Assembly (NCBI GenBank): GCA_021162545.1
Contig: JAGGYM010000036.1
Coordinates: 1 to 38,970 of the forward strand
Length of the DNA stretch: 38,970 nucleotides
DNA from: Dehalococcoidia bacterium
Lineage (GTDB): Bacteria; Chloroflexota; Dehalococcoidia; GIF9; AB-539-J10
Reading direction: 5' to 3'
Shown here: one piece after another, positions 24,999 through 33,709 of the stretch
Numbering within the stretch: the stretch's first letter is position 1
Layout: every line of letters starts with the position of its first letter
Notes under the pieces: model-generated
What the model was told of the DNA's origin: nothing
The model's input: only the letters and a program-made list of their open reading frames with translations
Database searches by the model: none
Made by a program: the position numbers and the translations under genes

Positions 24999-25661
24999 AT
25001 GGCGAACCTCTCTTCCTTCCGGGAATATGCTATAGTCGCTTGTGGGACGCTGTCCCTAGAGCTCAATTTGCTCAGGGACAGCGGCTTTCTGGATGCAGCG
25101 AAGGTTCTATACACAAAGCCAGGGAGGCATGAGAGGCCCGCAGAACTTGAAAGTCAACTGGTAAAACAAATAAGTGCCGCAAGGAGATACGCCAGGCGAA
25201 TTATCGTCGTTTATGGAGGAGAATTCTGCTACATCAACGTTGATAATCCTTACAGGACAATAGACACGATAATCAAAGAACAGGAAGACTCAGAAACCAG
25301 TATCTCCCGGATAAAGGCCAGCGATTGCATCGACATGCTAGCCAGTGTTAAGCAAAGGGAGGAAATCAGCCAGGGTGAAGACGTTTACTGGCTAACTCCT
25401 GGATGGCTGAAATACCGCCGTTACATATACCAGGATTGGGACACAGGCAAAGCCAATGAGAATTTTCCTCAACACAGCGGAGGAGCAATCATGCTGGACG
25501 CTGTAGAATACTATGATAAACTCATAGAAAAGGACCCTGATAAAATTCTTGCCTTTTCCGACTGGATGGGAATCTCTCTCGATGCGCACAAAGTTTCTCT
25601 GGATCGCTTGAAAAATCTCCTCATAAATGAGAAAAGCAGATATGACCTGCCCGGGGGCTAA
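24999..25661 (+). CDS. DUF1638 family protein
   Basis: A 220-residue cytoplasmic protein. It matches DUF1638 through its opening VACGTLSLELNLL, a VVYGGEFCYINVD strand-loop, the ASDCIDMLAS motif and VYWLTPGWLKY. The family is found in anaerobes, often near corrinoid methyltransferase systems, but none is adjacent here. Two or three conserved cysteines (C15, C77, C109) could bind metal. Function unknown. It lies 95 nt after the thioredoxin. Confidence 0.8.
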   Translation: MANLSSFREYAIVACGTLSLELNLLRDSGFLDAAKVLYTKPGRHERPAELESQLVKQISAARRYARRIIVVYGGEFCYINVDNPYRTIDTIIKEQEDSETSISRIKASDCIDMLASVKQREEISQGEDVYWLTPGWLKYRRYIYQDWDTGKANENFPQHSGGAIMLDAVEYYDKLIEKDPDKILAFSDWMGISLDAHKVSLDRLKNLLINEKSRYDLPGG

Positions 25662-25808
25662 GCAAAGACCAGCTATACACTTGTGGCATAAAAAATCCCC
25701 TGAAACTAGCACCTGTATTACCTCAGCCTGGCAAACAGGTTTGAGCAACAAGGTTGCCATTCCGTGCAAAGAGAGTTGACCCGCCAGTCGTTACAGCCAG
25801 TTACAGAA

Positions 25809-27215
25809 TCAGGCCAGGGCAACCTCGTCGCCATATTCCGGAACCGATATATTCCAGCCAGTTCTGTTCCCCAGGAAACCGGCGAATTGGAGGGCTGCTT
25901 CTGTTTCCCCGTGGACGATGAATAAATGTCTGGGTGGGCTCTGCAGCGATGAAAGCCAGCGAAACAGTTCTTCCCGGTCGGCATGGGCGGAAAAGCCGTG
26001 TATCTGCACAATGTTTGCCCTGACGGGATACTCCTGTCCCAGTATCCTCACCTCTCCGGCTCCACTGGCTATGTGCCTCCCCAGTGTTCCCTCAGCCTGA
26101 TATCCCACGAAGAGAACCGTGTTCTCCGGTCCGGAAATGTTTTTCGCCAGGTGATGCTTTATCCTGCCCCCCGTGCACATGCCGGAGCCGGCGATTATCA
26201 TGGCAGTTCCATTGATGTAGTTCAGGGCCTTGGACTGGTCTGCCGTCCTGGTCATGGTAAGGGTGGGAAAATCGAAAGGCGAATTTCCCTCGCGGATGAG
26301 CTTTAACATCTCCCGGTCAAAGAGCTCGGGATGGTGTTGAAACACTTCCGTGACGCTTATCGCCATGGGGCTGTCAACAAAAACCATGATGTGCGGTATG
26401 CGATCCTCTGCCAGCAGCTTAACCATGTAGTAGAGAACCTCCTGAGACCTCTCCAGGGCAAAACTGGGGACATATATATTCCCTCCTGCAGCCACGGTCT
26501 GATTTATCACCCCTGCGAGCTCGTCGCCGATGGCGCTCTGGACTTCATGTATTCTGTTACCATAGGTGGACTCCACCAGCACATAATCCGCCTGATCGAA
26601 AAGGGTGGGGTCCCACAGTATGGGCTTGTTCCAGCGCCCAACGTCTCCAGAGAAGAGAAGCGTTTTTCTTTCTTCTCCCTGTTCTACGGCCACCTTTATC
26701 ATGGAAGAACCCAGTATATGGCCGGCGTCGTGGAACGCAGCAACAACTCCAGGGCCTATTTGAACCGATTCCCCATAGCGCACCGGCGAGAACAAGGGAA
26801 AACAAGCGCTGGCGTCGTCCGTCGTGTATAGGGGAAGATAGGGATGAGGCCCCACCTTTCCCTCTCGCTGATGCCTCTGCTTTTTGAACTCCATGTCGCT
26901 CTGCTGGATGCGCGCGCTATCCATGAGTACGATTTGCGCTATCTCGGCAGTGGCCGCGGTGCAGTAGATGCGTCCGCGAAAGCCCTCACGCACCAGCCTG
27001 GGCAAGAAGCCACAATGGTCAAGGTGAGCATGCGTTAAAAGCACGGCATCGATGGAATTCGGCGCAACGGGAAAAGGTTCCCAGTCTCTCCACTTGAACT
27101 GCCTCTCCTGATGCATTCCGCAATCCACCAGGAACCTGACGCCGCTGGTCTCCACCAGATGCCGTGAGCCGGTAACGTTCCGGGCCGCGCCCAGAAACTT
27201 CAGCTTAATGTGCAC
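25809..27215 (-). CDS. beta-CASP metallo-beta-lactamase RNA-processing exonuclease family protein
   Basis: A 468-residue protein of the CPSF73/YSH1-like MBL family. Metal-binding motifs run in order: THAHLDHCG (~61-69), the HDAGHILGSS histidine, SGDVG, ESTYGNR (beta-CASP start), SGMCTGGRIKHHL, and FSAHADREEL with the final HGE motif. These give the MBL and beta-CASP domains plus the RNA-metabolism motif, so it probably processes RNA ends. The GTG start at 27215 follows AGGAGGCGG. It is convergent with the DUF1638 gene. Exonuclease versus endonuclease activity is not decided by sequence. Confidence 0.92.
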   Translation of the reverse strand: MHIKLKFLGAARNVTGSRHLVETSGVRFLVDCGMHQERQFKWRDWEPFPVAPNSIDAVLLTHAHLDHCGFLPRLVREGFRGRIYCTAATAEIAQIVLMDSARIQQSDMEFKKQRHQREGKVGPHPYLPLYTTDDASACFPLFSPVRYGESVQIGPGVVAAFHDAGHILGSSMIKVAVEQGEERKTLLFSGDVGRWNKPILWDPTLFDQADYVLVESTYGNRIHEVQSAIGDELAGVINQTVAAGGNIYVPSFALERSQEVLYYMVKLLAEDRIPHIMVFVDSPMAISVTEVFQHHPELFDREMLKLIREGNSPFDFPTLTMTRTADQSKALNYINGTAMIIAGSGMCTGGRIKHHLAKNISGPENTVLFVGYQAEGTLGRHIASGAGEVRILGQEYPVRANIVQIHGFSAHADREELFRWLSSLQSPPRHLFIVHGETEAALQFAGFLGNRTGWNISVPEYGDEVALA

Positions 27216-27648
27216 AGTTCCGCCTCCTGGTCATATCGTCCCGGCTAGCGGGACAGATTTCATATTCCTGTAGAATAGTCATTTCTGCCAGGAACAACTG
27301 AAGGAAATTCTAACACCATTCGCACCAATAACCAATAGCGCCAACCCCGGCGCTTCCCACCGGCAACACACTACCCTTCAACCTGCCACACAAGAACATC
27401 TCTCCAACCAAGCTCTCATCCGTAAAACCCAAAGCAAAATAAGCGCACGCTTTACTGCTACAGCCTCACCTGAGCCATTTTGCTGGTCAATCCACGGGGA
27501 GCATTGCGCTGCTAACGTGCACCTGTCGACGCGCGTTTTCAGACCGTCTTGACGTCATTCAGAAACATTCAGAAAGAGGAGCAGTAGCCAAAAAGGCTTT
27601 CTGCTATACTACTTCAGGTTGTCGCACAAGCGCGGGAGGAGAACGACC
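27216..27648 (+). other. 433-nt intergenic region with a tandem 10-bp repeat
   Basis: No gene is supported. At 27556-27575 the decamer cattcagaaa is repeated perfectly head to tail, ~30 nt before the promoter of the DUF1847 gene, so it may be a regulator site. The rest shows no clear structure. Confidence 0.4.
27602..27610 (+). promoter_or_regulatory. predicted extended -10 promoter of the DUF1847 gene
   Basis: TGCTATACT (TGn plus TATACT), 38 nt before the ATG, with no good -35. Confidence 0.5.
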
Positions 27649-28326
27649 ATGAAGGAAAAAATCGAGTGCGCCAGGTGCACAAAGACAGTATGCAACTCTG
27701 AACGATCCGACCAGGGGCCGGCAAATTGCCCCACCAGAACCAGGCAGGAGGCAATCCAGAAAGCGTTGACTGAATATGACCAGCCAGAGATAAGAGAATT
27801 CGCCCGGCAGGCATCCATTCAGGAGTTCGAGTGCTACATGAACCTGCCCGAGGGCCGGACCACGCGCAATCCCAGGGTGGAGGAAGTGGCCCAGTTCGCC
27901 AAAAAGATGGGCTACAAAAAACTCGGCATTGCCTTTTGCTCTGGTTTAATGGAAGAAGCCGGGCTGCTGACCACAATTCTGGAAAACAGGGGCTTCGATG
28001 TCGTTTCCGTTTGCTGTAAAGTGGGAGGCACGCCGAAGGAAAGAATTGGAATAACAGCAGAGCAGAAAATAGCAGGCCCAGGCGTCTGGGAAACGATGTG
28101 CAGCCCCATAGCCCAGGCAGAGATACTGAACGAGGAGGGAACAGAGTTCAACATAGTTGTCGGACTTTGCGTCGGCCACGATTCTCTCTTCTTCAAGCAC
28201 TCCCGGGCACCCGTTACCGTCTTGATAGCCAAGGATAGGGTCTTCGGCCACAACCCGGCAGCCGCTTTATACCTATCCCATTCCTACTACCGCAAGCTGC
28301 TGCGGCAGGAGACCCCCTCTGAATAA
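27649..28326 (+). CDS. DUF1847 family metal-binding-like protein
   Basis: A 225-residue protein with an N-terminal cysteine cluster, C7-x2-C10-x4-C15-x11-C27, then the DUF1847 domain (RVEEVAQFAKKMGYKKLGIAFCSGL, NIVVGLCVGHDSLFFKHS, PVTVLIAKDRVFGHNP). Family members are frequent in anaerobes and the cysteines suggest an iron-sulfur or zinc site; the biochemical role is unknown. ATG at 27649 follows GGGAGGAG. It is a single gene, convergent with the LOG-family gene, 100 nt away. Confidence 0.88.
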   Translation: MKEKIECARCTKTVCNSERSDQGPANCPTRTRQEAIQKALTEYDQPEIREFARQASIQEFECYMNLPEGRTTRNPRVEEVAQFAKKMGYKKLGIAFCSGLMEEAGLLTTILENRGFDVVSVCCKVGGTPKERIGITAEQKIAGPGVWETMCSPIAQAEILNEEGTEFNIVVGLCVGHDSLFFKHSRAPVTVLIAKDRVFGHNPAAALYLSHSYYRKLLRQETPSE

Positions 28327-28426
28327 GAGAACTGTCAGCAGAGCGGAAAAACGGAGGCAGGCGCTTCCAGCACCTGGGCAGGAGGAGAAATTGTCCGGGC
28401 TTCAAGCGCAAAAACAGCTACGGCAC

Positions 28427-29110
28427 TCACCTGAGCAGCGCTTTTCTGCCAACAACCTCCTGCTTTATATACCACTTCTGAACGACCTCTACCACCTCTT
28501 CAGGATGGTCGCAAACCCTCAACAGGTTAAAATCCTCCTCTGAGATATACTCCTCTTCCATCGTATAGTTCTGCAGCCAGTCCAGAAATCCCTTCCAGTA
28601 TTTGCTGTTGAACAACACCACCGGGAATGGCCTTATCTTGTGAGTCTGTATCATGGTCAATACTTCGCTCAGCTCATCCAGCGTGCCCATGCCCCCAGGC
28701 ATGATGACAAAGGCAATGGCGTACTTCACCAGCATAACCTTGCGAGCAAAGAAATGGCTAAAGGATAGTGTTTTCGTGGCATAAACGTTGCTAACCTGTT
28801 CCTCGGGCAATTCAATGCTCAGACCCACTGAAGTGACTCCGGCTTCGCGCGCACCCTTGTTGGCCGCCTCCATCACGCCGGGCCCCCCACCGGTTATGAT
28901 GGAAAATCCCAGCTCCCCCAGCCTGCGCGCTATTTCCTCCGTCACGGCATACATCTCGTGCTCAGGGCCAATTCGCGCCGAGCCGTATATGGTGACCGCC
29001 GGTTCTACACCACAAAGCTTGTCAAAACCCTCCACCAACTCTCCCAGTATGCGAAACATGCGCCAGGAATCCCCCCTGGCCAGGTCGTTTATTTCATATC
29101 TGTATGCCAT
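28427..29110 (-). CDS. LOG-family (TIGR00730) nucleotide hydrolase
   Basis: A 227-residue Rossmann-fold protein with the lysine-decarboxylase-like LOG signatures GGGPGVMEAANKGA and PGGMGTLDEL. Characterised members are cytokinin riboside 5'-monophosphate phosphoribohydrolases or related nucleotide 5'-monophosphate nucleosidases. YTMEEEYISEEDF near the end is also typical. ATG at 29110 has GAGGAGGG just upstream; seven further in-frame codons upstream are unlikely. Confidence 0.9.
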   Translation of the reverse strand: MAYRYEINDLARGDSWRMFRILGELVEGFDKLCGVEPAVTIYGSARIGPEHEMYAVTEEIARRLGELGFSIITGGGPGVMEAANKGAREAGVTSVGLSIELPEEQVSNVYATKTLSFSHFFARKVMLVKYAIAFVIMPGGMGTLDELSEVLTMIQTHKIRPFPVVLFNSKYWKGFLDWLQNYTMEEEYISEEDFNLLRVCDHPEEVVEVVQKWYIKQEVVGRKALLR

Positions 29111-29203
29111 ATATCCCTCCTCGAGAGGCAAATAGTATCTATTTCACCGACAAAGAAGCCAGTCCACAAGAGTTATCAGGGAATCGCCGGACCTCCCCAA
29201 AAC

Positions 29204-29590
29204 CTACTGCAACAGGTACTCCATCAGGATATTATGGGCACGGTGAGCTTTATCGCCGCCCCGGAACTCAAATTCCTTTGGTTCACTTCCCATGGAGCAG
29301 ATGGTGAGAGTATCGCTGACGAAGAAACCCTTTTTAATGAAAAAACCCTTGTTGTCCTCACTGGCTACCGAGGCAATGCGGCTATGGGGTATGCTGACAA
29401 GGGCCTTTTTACTCCTCAAAAACTCCTTGTCGTAATAGATAATGCGCTTGTCCGTGATGCCGAGAAACCCGGTGCCCCGCCCCTTCAGGTCAAAAACAGC
29501 CCGAATGAGCTCTTCCGGCAGGCAAATGCCCTCAATTTTCTCCAGCTGGTCTTTCTTATCCACCATCATATCTTCCGCATGTTTTGCCAT
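29204..29590 (-). CDS. PH-domain-like (YokE/SHOCT-associated type) protein
   Basis: A 128-residue cytoplasmic protein. After a charged ~30-residue N-terminus, residues ~32-125 look like a bacterial PH domain: GFLGITDKRIIYYDKE, then IPHSRIASVASEDN, and a final amphipathic helix (HRAHNILMEYLLQ). The role is unknown; such domains often act in membrane or stress contexts. ATG is preceded by AAGGAGG. It is 93 nt upstream of the LOG gene on the same strand and may be in its operon. Confidence 0.72.
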   Translation of the reverse strand: MAKHAEDMMVDKKDQLEKIEGICLPEELIRAVFDLKGRGTGFLGITDKRIIYYDKEFLRSKKALVSIPHSRIASVASEDNKGFFIKKGFFVSDTLTICSMGSEPKEFEFRGGDKAHRAHNILMEYLLQ

Positions 29591-29691
29591 TAACTCGCGC
29601 CTCCTTCCAGGATAATCTCAACACCATAATATGCGCTGACTAATTTACTGTCAACATTAACCAAATTACTCAGTCCATTACCTTTTAGCTA

Positions 29692-29720
29692 TTTACAGAG
29701 ATAAAGTGGAAGCATACACT
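29692..29720 (+). promoter_or_regulatory. predicted promoter of the chagasin-like gene
   Basis: TTTACA (29692-29697), 17-nt spacer, TACACT (29715-29720), ~30 nt before the GTG start. Confidence 0.45.
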
Positions 29721-29751
29721 ATAAACATATGAACAAAGGAGGGACAATATC

Positions 29752-30150
29752 GTGAAGTCAAAGTTAATCCTGGTTTGTACCCTGGCAGCCCTTTCCCTGT
29801 GCCTTTTCTCCTGTTCCCCGTCTCCTGTATCCATAGATGCCTCATCCTCAGGACAGCAGGTTGAGATTGCAAATGGTGGTACCCTGACGGTCACACTGCA
29901 GTCCAACTCCTCGACGGGTTTCGCCTGGCCGGAAACGGTAGAACTCAGCGACAGTTCCGTGCTGAACCAGACAAAGCACGAACTCGTACCTCCCGCGGAC
30001 ACCAGCGCCGTCGGTGCTCCCGGCGAAGAGGTATGGACATTCAAGGCGCTCAAGAAGGGCACCTGCGCCATCAACATGGAATACAGTCAACCCTGGGCAG
30101 GTGGAACAAAATCAGCGGAGACCTTCAACCTGACCGTAGTTGTTAAGTAG
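29752..30150 (+). CDS. chagasin-like (I42) cysteine-protease inhibitor lipoprotein
   Basis: A 132-residue secreted lipoprotein with a signal peptide and lipobox LFS-C21. The mature part matches proteinase inhibitor I42 (chagasin): loop 1 is NSSTGFAW (family NPTTGY-x-W), loop 2 the G-x-P-G-type GAPGEEVWTF, and loop 3 is near EYSQPW. It probably inhibits papain-type proteases outside the cell. GTG at 29752 follows AAGGAGGG. It precedes another lipoprotein gene on the same strand by 73 nt. Confidence 0.88.
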   Translation: MKSKLILVCTLAALSLCLFSCSPSPVSIDASSSGQQVEIANGGTLTVTLQSNSSTGFAWPETVELSDSSVLNQTKHELVPPADTSAVGAPGEEVWTFKALKKGTCAINMEYSQPWAGGTKSAETFNLTVVVK

Positions 30151-30223
30151 GGCACCGTTGCAGGTAAGGGAAGAAAATTTATTTGCTCCGCTGCATAAAT
30201 TTTAATTTCAGGAGGTAAGGCTG

Positions 30224-31915
30224 ATGAAAAAATATGTACTGATGCTGCTGGTGGCAGCTCTGACACTGTTCTCCTTTGCAGGATGTTCTCTGATACCCAC
30301 TAATCCCCCTCAGGTTGCTCTGCAATCCCCGTCAAACGGTAGCTCCGTTTCCTCGCTAACACCCATACTGGCCTGGAACTGCAACGAGACAAATGTCTCT
30401 TTCCGCATCCAGGTGGCCAGCGACAGCAACTTCCAGAACCTGGTCATCGACCAGTCGGTTCTGCCCAACCCAAGCTATACCATGCCTTCGGGCAAGCTAA
30501 GCGACAACCAGACCTATTACTGGAAGGTAAATGTCAGCAAGTCGGGGCAGACCACCGAATGGACACCATACTGGTCCTTCAATACCCCCTCAGAAGCGGG
30601 CACCGCAACGGTAAAAGCTACCCTCGACGGCAATCCATGGTCGGGGAACGTCGGTTACACCCTGAGCGGACCAACGCAGCAAACCGGGACCTCCGTGGCC
30701 CAGAACCTCAGCGGACTGACACCGGGAAGCTACACCCTCGGCTACAACTCCGGCGGCCCCTCCGGAGCCTCGCTGGATAAAATCACCCCCTCGGCAACCC
30801 AGAACCTGCCCGCAGGCAGCGCCGTTACCTTCACCATCAACTTCGTTTCCCCGTCACCCAGCACCGTAGTGGTCAATGCCACCCTAGACGGTAATTCCTG
30901 GTCGGGCAAGGTTCACTACAATATAAGCGGACCTCACACCGCTTCTCTCTCCTCCATACCCCAGACCTTCGACAACATGTCTGCGGGAACTTATGCCGTG
31001 GGCTTCCGTTCCGGCGGCCCCAACGGCGCAACCCTGGCTGAAATCTCACCTTCTGCCCAGCAGACCTTATCCAGCGGCGGAACCATTACCTTCACCCTGA
31101 ATTTCCACTCACAAACCTCCAGCACTATAAAGGTCAACGCCACGCTGGATGGCAGAAACTGGTCGGGGAACATCAACTACACCATAAACGGCCCATACGA
31201 CGATTCCAGCTCCTACGTTCCCGACAGCTTCGGCGGCCTGCCCCGTGGAACCTACAGCGTAAACTACCGCTCCGGCGGCCCCAACGGCGCAACCCTGGCG
31301 GGCATCTCACCATCACCATCGCAGACCGTAGGCCACAACGGCACCATAACCTTCACCTTCAACTTCCAGTCGCACTCCAACTGCGCCATCATGGTCAATG
31401 CCACCCTCGATGGCCGGCCGTGGTCCGGCGAGGTCAATTATGTCGTACACGGAACTTATGACGGCTCAGGCTCCAATGTCCCCAACACCCTTGGCAGTGT
31501 ACCTCCCGGGAGTTACTCCCTGCATTACCTCTCAGGAGGTCCCCAGGGAGCGGAACTGGGCAACATTTCACCAGAACCGAACCAGTACGTGAACCCCGGT
31601 GGCACTATCTCTTTCACCATGAACTTCCACTCGCAGGGCGGCGGCGGAGTCATACGCGTCACGGCCACCATCGATGGCGAACCCTGGCAGGGAGAAGTTC
31701 ACTACACCATAAACGGGCCCATCACCGATTCCAGTTCCTCTGTGCCCGACGAGTTCAACGGGCCAGCCGGAACTTACACCATCTCCTACACCTCCGGCGG
31801 GCCTCACCAGTGCGTGCTGGAAAGCATTTCGCCTTCGCCAACACAGCATCTGGGCAACAACGGCATCATAGAATTCACCCTTAACTTCCACTTCCAGAGC
31901 GGCGTCCTTCCCTGA
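30224..31915 (+). CDS. repeat-containing lipoprotein with five ~87-residue modules
   Basis: A 563-residue cell-surface lipoprotein. Signal peptide and lipobox FAG-C21 are followed by a fibronectin-III/Ig-like domain (~30-122; AWNCNET..., TYYWKVNVS). Five tandem modules then begin at ATLDG/ATIDG residues 132, 219, 306, 393 and 481, a spacing of 87-88. Each module follows V.ATLDG..WSG.V.Y.I.GP ... G.Y...Y.SGGP.GA.L..ISPSP.Q.....G.ITFT.NF. The pattern resembles PEGA-like beta-sandwich repeats, and the role may be adhesion or cell-wall attachment (inference). The start has AGGAGGT upstream. Confidence 0.82.
   Translation: MKKYVLMLLVAALTLFSFAGCSLIPTNPPQVALQSPSNGSSVSSLTPILAWNCNETNVSFRIQVASDSNFQNLVIDQSVLPNPSYTMPSGKLSDNQTYYWKVNVSKSGQTTEWTPYWSFNTPSEAGTATVKATLDGNPWSGNVGYTLSGPTQQTGTSVAQNLSGLTPGSYTLGYNSGGPSGASLDKITPSATQNLPAGSAVTFTINFVSPSPSTVVVNATLDGNSWSGKVHYNISGPHTASLSSIPQTFDNMSAGTYAVGFRSGGPNGATLAEISPSAQQTLSSGGTITFTLNFHSQTSSTIKVNATLDGRNWSGNINYTINGPYDDSSSYVPDSFGGLPRGTYSVNYRSGGPNGATLAGISPSPSQTVGHNGTITFTFNFQSHSNCAIMVNATLDGRPWSGEVNYVVHGTYDGSGSNVPNTLGSVPPGSYSLHYLSGGPQGAELGNISPEPNQYVNPGGTISFTMNFHSQGGGGVIRVTATIDGEPWQGEVHYTINGPITDSSSSVPDEFNGPAGTYTISYTSGGPHQCVLESISPSPTQHLGNNGIIEFTLNFHFQSGVLP
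30617..31900 (+). repeat. five in-gene tandem repeats, ~261-bp period
   Basis: DNA counterpart of the five 87-88-residue modules. Short blocks such as 'tccggcggccccaacggcgcaaccctggc' recur nearly exactly in modules 2 and 3, indicating fairly recent duplication or conversion there. Modules 1, 4 and 5 are more diverged. Confidence 0.85.
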
Positions 31916-31952
31916 TAAGGTTGGCGTCCCTCCGGATGACAGTCCGTAGGGA

Positions 31953-31980
31953 GGAGGAGGAACCAGATTCTTCCTCCTCC
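31953..31980 (+). terminator. purine/pyrimidine hairpin after the repeat lipoprotein
   Basis: GGAGGAGGAA and TTCCTCCTCC form a perfect 10-bp stem with an 8-nt loop, 38 nt after the stop. It is followed by CTCTCTTGCT rather than a pure T-run, so termination is likely but not certain. Confidence 0.5.
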
Positions 31981-32054
31981 CTCTCTTGCTCCCGTGTCCG
32001 GTGCATGCAGCCGCCGGCGCGATAATGCACCCGGGAGAAAACCCGTGACCTTTG

Positions 32055-32063
32055 TGCTACAAT
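32055..32063 (+). promoter_or_regulatory. predicted extended -10 promoter of exonuclease III
   Basis: TGCTACAAT, 25 nt before the ATG; same nonamer as upstream of hemW and the PPC gene. Confidence 0.5.
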
Positions 32064-32088
32064 AAAATCCACGAGGGCAAAGTCCATC

Positions 32089-32874
32089 ATGAAAGAGACG
32101 AAGATACTGTGCTGGAACGTCAATGGCATCAGGTCGGCACAGAAAAAAGGCTTCCTGGAGTGGCTGCACAGCGAGTCCCCGGATGTTCTCTGCATCCAGG
32201 AAACCAAAGCCCACCCCGAGCAGCTCGACGAAGGTCTGCGACAGCCACCGGGCTACCACGCATACTGGAACTACCCCGCTGAGAAAAAAGGGTACAGCGG
32301 TGTCGTCACCTTCAGCAGGGAAGCGCCGCTCAGGGTCCAGCAGGGACTGGGCATAGAGGAATTCGACAGCGAGGGAAGAGTCATTATCTCGCAGCACTCC
32401 GAATTTACCATCTTCAACGTCTATTTCCCCAACGGCAAGAGGGATGAAGAGCGGCTGAGGTACAAGCTGGATTTCTACGAGGCTTTTTTCCAGTTCACAG
32501 AACCCCTGCGGCAAAAAGGCGAGAAGCTAATAATATGCGGCGATGTCAACACGGCCCACCAGGAAATAGACCTGGCCAGGCCAAAGGAGAACGAAAAGGT
32601 CTCGGGCTTCCTGCCCGTAGAGAGGGCCTGGATAGACAGATTAGTTGGCCGCGGATATGTGGACGCCTTCCGCCACTTCAACAAGGAACCAAGCCACTAC
32701 ACCTGGTGGGACATGAAGTCGCGGGCCAGGGAGAGGAACGTCGGCTGGAGAATCGACTATTTCTTCGTCACGGAGAACCTCCTGGATTCGGTCACGGAAG
32801 CGTTCATCATGTCCGGTGTCACCGGCTCCGACCATTGTCCCATCGGAATCACGCTCGAGATACCATCAAGTTAG
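32089..32874 (+). CDS. xth: exodeoxyribonuclease III (AP endonuclease)
   Basis: A 261-residue Mg-dependent AP endonuclease of the ExoIII family, active in base excision repair. Motifs in order: LCWNVNGIRSA (N10, N12), CIQETKA (E38, metal ligand), NVYFPNG, GDVNTAHQEIDL (catalytic D and N), WRIDYFF and the C-terminal GSDHCPIGI with the D-H dyad. Length is normal. Alone on the plus strand with its own promoter. Confidence 0.95.
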   Translation: MKETKILCWNVNGIRSAQKKGFLEWLHSESPDVLCIQETKAHPEQLDEGLRQPPGYHAYWNYPAEKKGYSGVVTFSREAPLRVQQGLGIEEFDSEGRVIISQHSEFTIFNVYFPNGKRDEERLRYKLDFYEAFFQFTEPLRQKGEKLIICGDVNTAHQEIDLARPKENEKVSGFLPVERAWIDRLVGRGYVDAFRHFNKEPSHYTWWDMKSRARERNVGWRIDYFFVTENLLDSVTEAFIMSGVTGSDHCPIGITLEIPSS

Positions 32875-32939
32875 CTGCGGGATGGCGCGGCGCCCTGCCC
32901 CGGTGCGGGCACCGAGCGCTTAGCAAAATTAGCCATTGC

Positions 32940-32948
32940 TGTTATACT
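32940..32948 (+). promoter_or_regulatory. predicted extended -10 promoter of ccdA-tlpA
   Basis: TGTTATACT (TGn plus TATACT), 64 nt before the ccdA ATG. Confidence 0.45.
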
Positions 32949-33012
32949 AAAAGGAACTTTTTGATAATATGAAATCAGTTACAATCCAGATGGACAGGAG
33001 AGAAGCAGCAGG

Positions 33013-33693
33013 ATGCCGGACGTAAGCTTTCCCGTGGCCTTCCTTGCCGGCCTGCTTTCCTTCCTGTCACCCTGCGTCCTGCCGCTGGTGCCGATCTATC
33101 TGGCCAACATAGCCGGTGCCTCGGTGCTCACCGATACCCCGCCATCGAGAAAGCACATCCTCATGCACACGGTATTCTTCATCGCCGGTTTCTCCCTAAT
33201 TTTCATCATCCTGGGAGCCGCCGTGGGCCTGCTGGGTGCCATGTTGCCTTTCAACCTGCTAAACAACATAGCCGGCGCGCTGCTCATCGCATTCGGAGTA
33301 TTCCTGCTGGCCTCGAGGAAAATACCGTGGCTCAACTACGAAACGCGCCTCAACCTGACGGCGGCCAGGGGCTCGGGCTACCTCAGGTCCCTCTCGATAG
33401 GAGCAATATTTGCCCTGGGCTGGACGCCCTGCGTCGGGCCGATACTGGCGGGCGTGCTGGCCCTGGCCTGGAATTCACAAACGGTCTGGCAGGGAATTTA
33501 CCTTCTGCTGGCCTACTGCATAGGGCTGGGATTGCCCTTCATCATTATCGGACTGGCGATAGGAGCGGCTTCCCGCCCCATCAAGTGGCTCAGCCGCCAC
33601 TCCTTCATCACGCTGATAGTAAGCGCAGCGCTCTTGATTATCATAGGAATTCTCATGCTGACCGGCAACCTGGGATATCTCAGCAGTATATAA
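33013..33693 (+). CDS. CcdA-type thiol-disulfide membrane transporter
   Basis: A 226-residue protein with six hydrophobic helices, the DsbD transmembrane/CcdA domain. It moves reducing equivalents across the membrane through a cysteine pair: C21 in LSPCVLPL and C140 in GWTPCVGP, both flanked by the conserved prolines. It should pass electrons from cytoplasmic thioredoxin to the extracytoplasmic TlpA-like protein encoded 16 nt downstream. ATG follows AGGAGAG. Used in cytochrome c maturation or other thiol reduction; no cytochrome genes are in the window. Confidence 0.93.
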   Translation: MPDVSFPVAFLAGLLSFLSPCVLPLVPIYLANIAGASVLTDTPPSRKHILMHTVFFIAGFSLIFIILGAAVGLLGAMLPFNLLNNIAGALLIAFGVFLLASRKIPWLNYETRLNLTAARGSGYLRSLSIGAIFALGWTPCVGPILAGVLALAWNSQTVWQGIYLLLAYCIGLGLPFIIIGLAIGAASRPIKWLSRHSFITLIVSAALLIIIGILMLTGNLGYLSSI

Positions 33694-33709
33694 AAGGGAG
33701 ATAGATAAC

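Noticed and set aside
25662-25808. Hairpin ACCTGT...ACAGGT between convergent DUF1638 and MBL genes as a terminator
   Set aside because: Only 6-bp arms with an 18-nt loop and no T-run.
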